Of a DNA stretch of 24,102 nt, positions 21,266-24,102 are shown one piece after another. Every line of letters begins with the position of its first letter. Positions within the stretch are counted from its first letter, which is position 1. Source of the stretch: Anammoximicrobium sp032229885 (GTDB taxonomy: Bacteria > Planctomycetota > Planctomycetia > Pirellulales > Pirellulaceae); the NCBI GenBank assembly GCA_032229885.1, contig JAVYAJ010000073.1:1-24102 (forward strand), in the 5' to 3' direction. The position numbers and the translations under genes are program-made. The notes below the pieces were generated by a model, which saw only the letters and a list, made by a program, of their open reading frames with translations, had not been told where the DNA came from and ran no database searches.

Positions 21266-21952
21266 ATGCAGATTCTGTTGTTCGATATCGACGGAACCTT
21301 GATCAACACAGGCGGCTCGGGCATCGAATCGCTACGCCGGGCGTTCGTCGAGTTGTTCGGCTGTCTGCCGCCGGACGATATTCCGATCGCGGGGCGGACC
21401 GATCGCGGAATCGCCCGCGAGATGTTCCGCGCCCGGGCGGTAGCGGATTCCACCGAGAATTGGGACCGTTTTCGCGCCACGTATTTAGGCCATCTACGCA
21501 CACTGTTGCCCCAGCGGCAGGGCCACGTGTTGCCTGGGGTCGCCGCCCTCTTGCAGCATCTGGCCGTCCGCGACGACGTGACGCTGGGGCTGTTGACGGG
21601 CAATGTCGCCGAGGGGGCTCGGTTGAAGTTGCGTCATTTTGGCCTGGATCATCATTTCGCGTTTGGCGGCTACGGCGAGCAGGCGGTGGATCGCAATGCG
21701 GTGGCCGAGGCGGCATTGGCCGAGGCGCAGCGAACGCTGAACGGCGCGATTCATCCCGCGCGGGTCTGGGTGTTGGGAGACACTCCGCTGGACGTTCAGT
21801 GCGCACGGCACATCGGCGCACGCGCGATCGCAATCGCCACCGGAATCCACTCGAAGCGCGAGCTGGCTCAGACGCGTCCCGACCTGCTGCTGGACGATCT
21901 CTCGCAGCCGGGCCCGTTCTGGCGAGCGCTCGACGAGGCGACGGCGGCATGA
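21266..21952 (+). CDS. HAD superfamily hydrolase, phosphoglycolate phosphatase-like
   Basis: This 228-residue HAD hydrolase has FDIDGTLI with D7 and D9, LLTGN with T111, RLKLRHFGL with K121, and the acidic motif GDTPLDVQCA with D172 and D176. The helical cap (about 15-85) begins TGGSGIESLRRAF. It resembles the Gph-like branch, which removes phosphate from small metabolites such as 2-phosphoglycolate. The start at 21266 is set by the first HAD motif lying 7 residues in; an open frame extends to 21002 without similarity. The ribosome binding site is weak. It overlaps the DUF2088 gene as ATGA, so the two are probably translated together. It is only distantly similar to the HAD protein on the opposite strand. 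Confidence 0.85.
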   Translation: MQILLFDIDGTLINTGGSGIESLRRAFVELFGCLPPDDIPIAGRTDRGIAREMFRARAVADSTENWDRFRATYLGHLRTLLPQRQGHVLPGVAALLQHLAVRDDVTLGLLTGNVAEGARLKLRHFGLDHHFAFGGYGEQAVDRNAVAEAALAEAQRTLNGAIHPARVWVLGDTPLDVQCARHIGARAIAIATGIHSKRELAQTRPDLLLDDLSQPGPFWRALDEATAA

Positions 21953-23169
21953 TTCGTCTTCGATACGGCGACGCGCGCGAGCTGCGGATCGAACTGCCCG
22001 CCGAGGCAACGGTGGCGGATTACAGCGAGCCGCGCGGCTGCCCCTTGACCAACCCGGCGACCGCCGTCGCCGCGGCACTGTCCGAGCCCTGGGACTACCC
22101 GCCTTTGTCACAGGCCGTAACGCCGGGTGATCGCGTTGTCTTGGCCATCGATCGGGGCGTGCCGCAACTGGCGGAGGTCGTGGCCGGCGTCGTCCAGACG
22201 CTGGTGATCGGTTCCGTTTCGCCAGAAGACATCACGGTGCTGTTGGCGCCACGGAACGGCGTTTGCCAAACGAGCACGGCGACGGCGTCATTGCCTCCGG
22301 ATCTGGCGAGGTCGATTCGGGTGCTCGTACACGACCCACAGGACCACGCCGAACTGAGCTATCTGGCGGCGTCCAAGCGAAATCTGCCGATCTTCATTCA
22401 GCGACAACTGGTCGATGCGGATCTGATCTTGCCGATCGGCTGTCTGAGGCCGCGGCGCAGCCCGGGTGCATGGGGCGTCTACGGCGGGCTGTTGCCCGCG
22501 TTTTCGGATGTGAAGACGCGCGGTCGTTTTCTGTCCGCCGCCTCGTCGCGTGTCCGGATCCAACGAAGGCGGCGGCGCGACGAGGTCGCGGAAGCCGCCT
22601 GGCTGCTGGGGATCCAGGTCGTGTTGCAGTTGATTCCAGGTCTGGGCGGCACGATCTTGCACGTCCTGGCGGGAAATCCCGAGTCCGTCGCTAAACGAGG
22701 CCGGCCGCTGGGCGACGCGGCTTGGCTATGCCGAGCGCCGCACCGCCCCGAGCTGGTCATCGCCGCCATCGAGGGCGGCGACGACCAGAATTGGGAGGAC
22801 TTTGCCCGAGCCTTGTCGGCAGCGATGTCGGCGGTGGCCGATGGTGGGGCGATTCTGCTGTGTACGGATCTGCATTGTCTGCCCGGCCCGGCATTGCAGG
22901 CGCTGTCCGCCTGGAACGACGACGGCGCGGCTGCTCGCGAGATTCGTCGCGCGCGTTCCCCGGACGCCGTGTCGGCGGCGCTGCTGGCCGACGCGTTGCA
23001 GCGCGCGCAGGTGTACCTGCTCAGCGGCCTCGACCAGGAGACCGTCGAAGACCTGGGGGTCGGCTACGTTTCGGACGCCGAGGAAGTCAACCACCTGTGC
23101 CGGCAGTTCGCTTCATTCCTCGTTCTGGCCGACGCGCATCGCACGGGCATCGTGATCGGCGACGATTGA
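21949..23169 (+). CDS. LarA/DUF2088-like protein, active site apparently degenerate
   Basis: This 406-residue protein resembles the lactate racemase (LarA) family: an N-terminal domain beginning RYGDARELRIELP, a GDRVVLAIDRGVPQ segment (60-73) and two alpha/beta lobes. In LarA the matching region reads DHTRP, then a GTH segment, then PHxxxGFSGGAK, whose lysine carries the nickel-pincer cofactor. Here these read AIDRGVP, APRNGVC (100-106) and RPRRSPGAWGVYGGLLP (167-183). The catalytic histidines and cofactor lysine therefore seem to be missing, while D68 and R69 remain. A cofactor-free role or another activity is possible. It overlaps the HAD gene at ATGA. Two hairpins follow its stop. No larB, larC or larE gene is in the window. 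Confidence 0.65.
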   Translation: MIRLRYGDARELRIELPAEATVADYSEPRGCPLTNPATAVAAALSEPWDYPPLSQAVTPGDRVVLAIDRGVPQLAEVVAGVVQTLVIGSVSPEDITVLLAPRNGVCQTSTATASLPPDLARSIRVLVHDPQDHAELSYLAASKRNLPIFIQRQLVDADLILPIGCLRPRRSPGAWGVYGGLLPAFSDVKTRGRFLSAASSRVRIQRRRRRDEVAEAAWLLGIQVVLQLIPGLGGTILHVLAGNPESVAKRGRPLGDAAWLCRAPHRPELVIAAIEGGDDQNWEDFARALSAAMSAVADGGAILLCTDLHCLPGPALQALSAWNDDGAAAREIRRARSPDAVSAALLADALQRAQVYLLSGLDQETVEDLGVGYVSDAEEVNHLCRQFASFLVLADAHRTGIVIGDD

Positions 23170-23206
23170 GGCGGGCAGATGCCGCCTCGATGCCGTTCGC
23201 ACGGCA
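23168..23206 (+). terminator. Two tandem hairpins after DUF2088 gene
   Basis: GAGGCGG/CCGCCTC (23168-23174 with 23182-23188) overlaps the stop codon, and TGCCGT/ACGGCA (23191-23196 with 23201-23206) follows at once. Both are perfect stems, but no U-tract follows, so they could be terminator-like or only mRNA-end structures. Confidence 0.4.
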
Positions 23207-23401
23207 CAGAGGCCATCCAGTGCCCGCGAAACGCGGCCAAATGCCGCAACCCGTGTTCGTCGCGCGGGCCCTATCCGTCGCGCGGCTGAAATGGAATCCT
23301 GTCGCGCGGGTTTCGAATCGCTCGTGCCGCGCAGGACTCGACATTCACGCGGGCACACGTGCCTGCGCTCGGCATATTTTGCGTCGCGGGCTGGCCTCGT
23401 G

Positions 23402-23431
23402 TTGCATCGGCCGCGAGGCAAGTGATATCAT
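23402..23431 (+). promoter_or_regulatory. Candidate promoter for a leaderless Nudix mRNA
   Basis: TTGCAT (23402-23407) and TATCAT (23426-23431) are 18 bp apart. A start 7 bases after the -10 box would fall on the A of the Nudix ATG at 23438, and no ribosome binding site sits at the usual distance. Confidence 0.4.
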
Positions 23432-23437
23432 CCCGTT

Positions 23438-23845
23438 ATGATTCATTCCGCTGGGACATTGCTGTACCGGCGCTGCGGCGACTGTGTCGAGGTGCTGTTG
23501 ATCCACCCTGCCGGCGCGTACAACCGGCGTGCGCCTTGGGGCATCCCCAAAGGTGTCCCCAATAGGGGCGAGGATCTCGAGCAAACCGCGCGGCGCGAGA
23601 CGTTCGAGGAGACGGGCGTTTCGGCCGGACCGCTGACACCGGTGGGGTTCATCGAGTACCACACCGGCCGCAAACGTGTGCATTGCTTCACCGGCCCGGC
23701 GCCCACCGACGCGACGCCGAACGCGGACTGCTCCGAAGTCGACGCGGCTCAGTTCCTCCCGCTATCGGAAGCTCGCCAACGAATCCACCGCGACCAGGTC
23801 CCGTTCCTGGATCGGCTGGAACGTCTGCTGGCCGAACAGGCCTAG
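23438..23845 (+). CDS. Nudix hydrolase (COG4119-like NTP pyrophosphohydrolase)
   Basis: This 135-residue Nudix protein hydrolyses a nucleoside diphosphate linked to another group. The Nudix box runs from G39 to V61: G39-x5-E45, then R53-E54, E57-E58 and G60-V61. The hydrophobic residue usually after RE is T55, a mild change. The opening SAGTLLYRR, VEVLLIHPAG and WGIPKG resemble the COG4119 group of predicted NTP pyrophosphohydrolases. Length is normal for the family. The ATG at 23438 lacks a clear ribosome binding site, and the promoter candidate suggests leaderless translation. It stands alone between the DUF2088 gene and a repeat-rich end region. The substrate is unknown. Confidence 0.88.
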   Translation: MIHSAGTLLYRRCGDCVEVLLIHPAGAYNRRAPWGIPKGVPNRGEDLEQTARRETFEETGVSAGPLTPVGFIEYHTGRKRVHCFTGPAPTDATPNADCSEVDAAQFLPLSEARQRIHRDQVPFLDRLERLLAEQA

Positions 23846-23949
23846 GAGTCTGTCCCAGAATTGGGCTCGACCCCCAATATGTTGTGCAAGCGCGATCGCT
23901 AGCCACACAACCTAACGCGGGCCACTGCCCGCAACCCAAGAATCAGTTT

Positions 23950-24079
23950 GGCCGAAGGCCTCCGCTCACCGTAGCCTGGGGCAACGCCCCAGGGCTGGCG
24001 CCTCGTGCGTGCCTCTTTTGGCCGAAGGCCATATTCATCTGGGCCACGGTGACACGTTGATGTTGGCCTTCGGCCAACA
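23950..24079. repeat. Cluster of hairpin repeats (GGCCGAAGGCC family)
   Basis: GGCCGAAGGCC occurs at 23950-23960 and 24020-24030. Between them CCTGGGGC/GCCCCAGG with loop AAC (23975-23993) forms an 8-bp stem. TGTTGGCC/GGCCAACA with loop TTC (24061-24079) is the inverted relative of the first motif. Phrases such as 'tagcctggggcaacgcccc' are ones I recall from intergenic DNA of many planctomycetes, where they give rise to spurious protein predictions. Confidence 0.8.
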
Positions 24080-24102
24080 CGGTTGCTATCATCTCTGACT
24101 CC

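Overview
The window looks like GC-rich chromosomal DNA of a planctomycete, probably Pirellulales-like. The lineage call rests on three Tat-signal Gfo/Idh/MocA oxidoreductases, a DUF1559 protein with a prepilin-type N-terminus, a membrane module related to group-4 hydrogenases, and non-coding repeats of kinds I recall from planctomycete genomes. No rRNA, CRISPR array or complete insertion sequence is visible.

Layout. 1-1325: a DDE transposase that lost its C-terminus, joined directly to a composite dispersed repeat with two heptamer tandem arrays. 1383-5016 (minus strand): kamA-like lysine 2,3-aminomutase followed by two different ATP-grasp ligases, the last two overlapping at GTGA. 5446-7680 (minus): a Tat-exported Gfo/Idh/MocA oxidoreductase and a Tat-exported TIM-barrel isomerase-like protein, 3 bp apart. 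7681-8202: intergenic, with an inverted relative of the dispersed repeat. 8203-12755 (plus): a second Gfo/Idh/MocA protein, tRNA-Val(CAC), a DUF1559 protein and a third Gfo/Idh/MocA protein. 13119-19934 (plus): an HTH-EIIA(Ntr) protein followed by HyfB-, HyfC-, HyfE- and HyfF-like membrane subunits. A second copy of the dispersed repeat lies between HyfE and HyfF, and the expected catalytic subunit gene after HyfF survives at most as a short start. 20294-23845: two HAD phosphatases on opposite strands, a LarA/DUF2088-like protein overlapping the second HAD gene, and a Nudix hydrolase with a possibly leaderless start. 23950-24079: hairpin-rich repeats.

The two most interesting systems are these. 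(1) KamA plus two ATP-grasp ligases: KamA keeps the iron-sulfur, PLP and lysine-binding residues, so I infer that beta-lysine is made and then joined by ATP-dependent ligation into an unknown amide or peptide. (2) An EIIA(Ntr) protein translationally coupled to a proton- or sodium-pumping Hyf-type membrane arm whose electron-transfer partners are absent here. This suggests either a decaying energy-converting complex or an arm that works with partners encoded elsewhere. All functional statements are from reading motifs; no database search was run.
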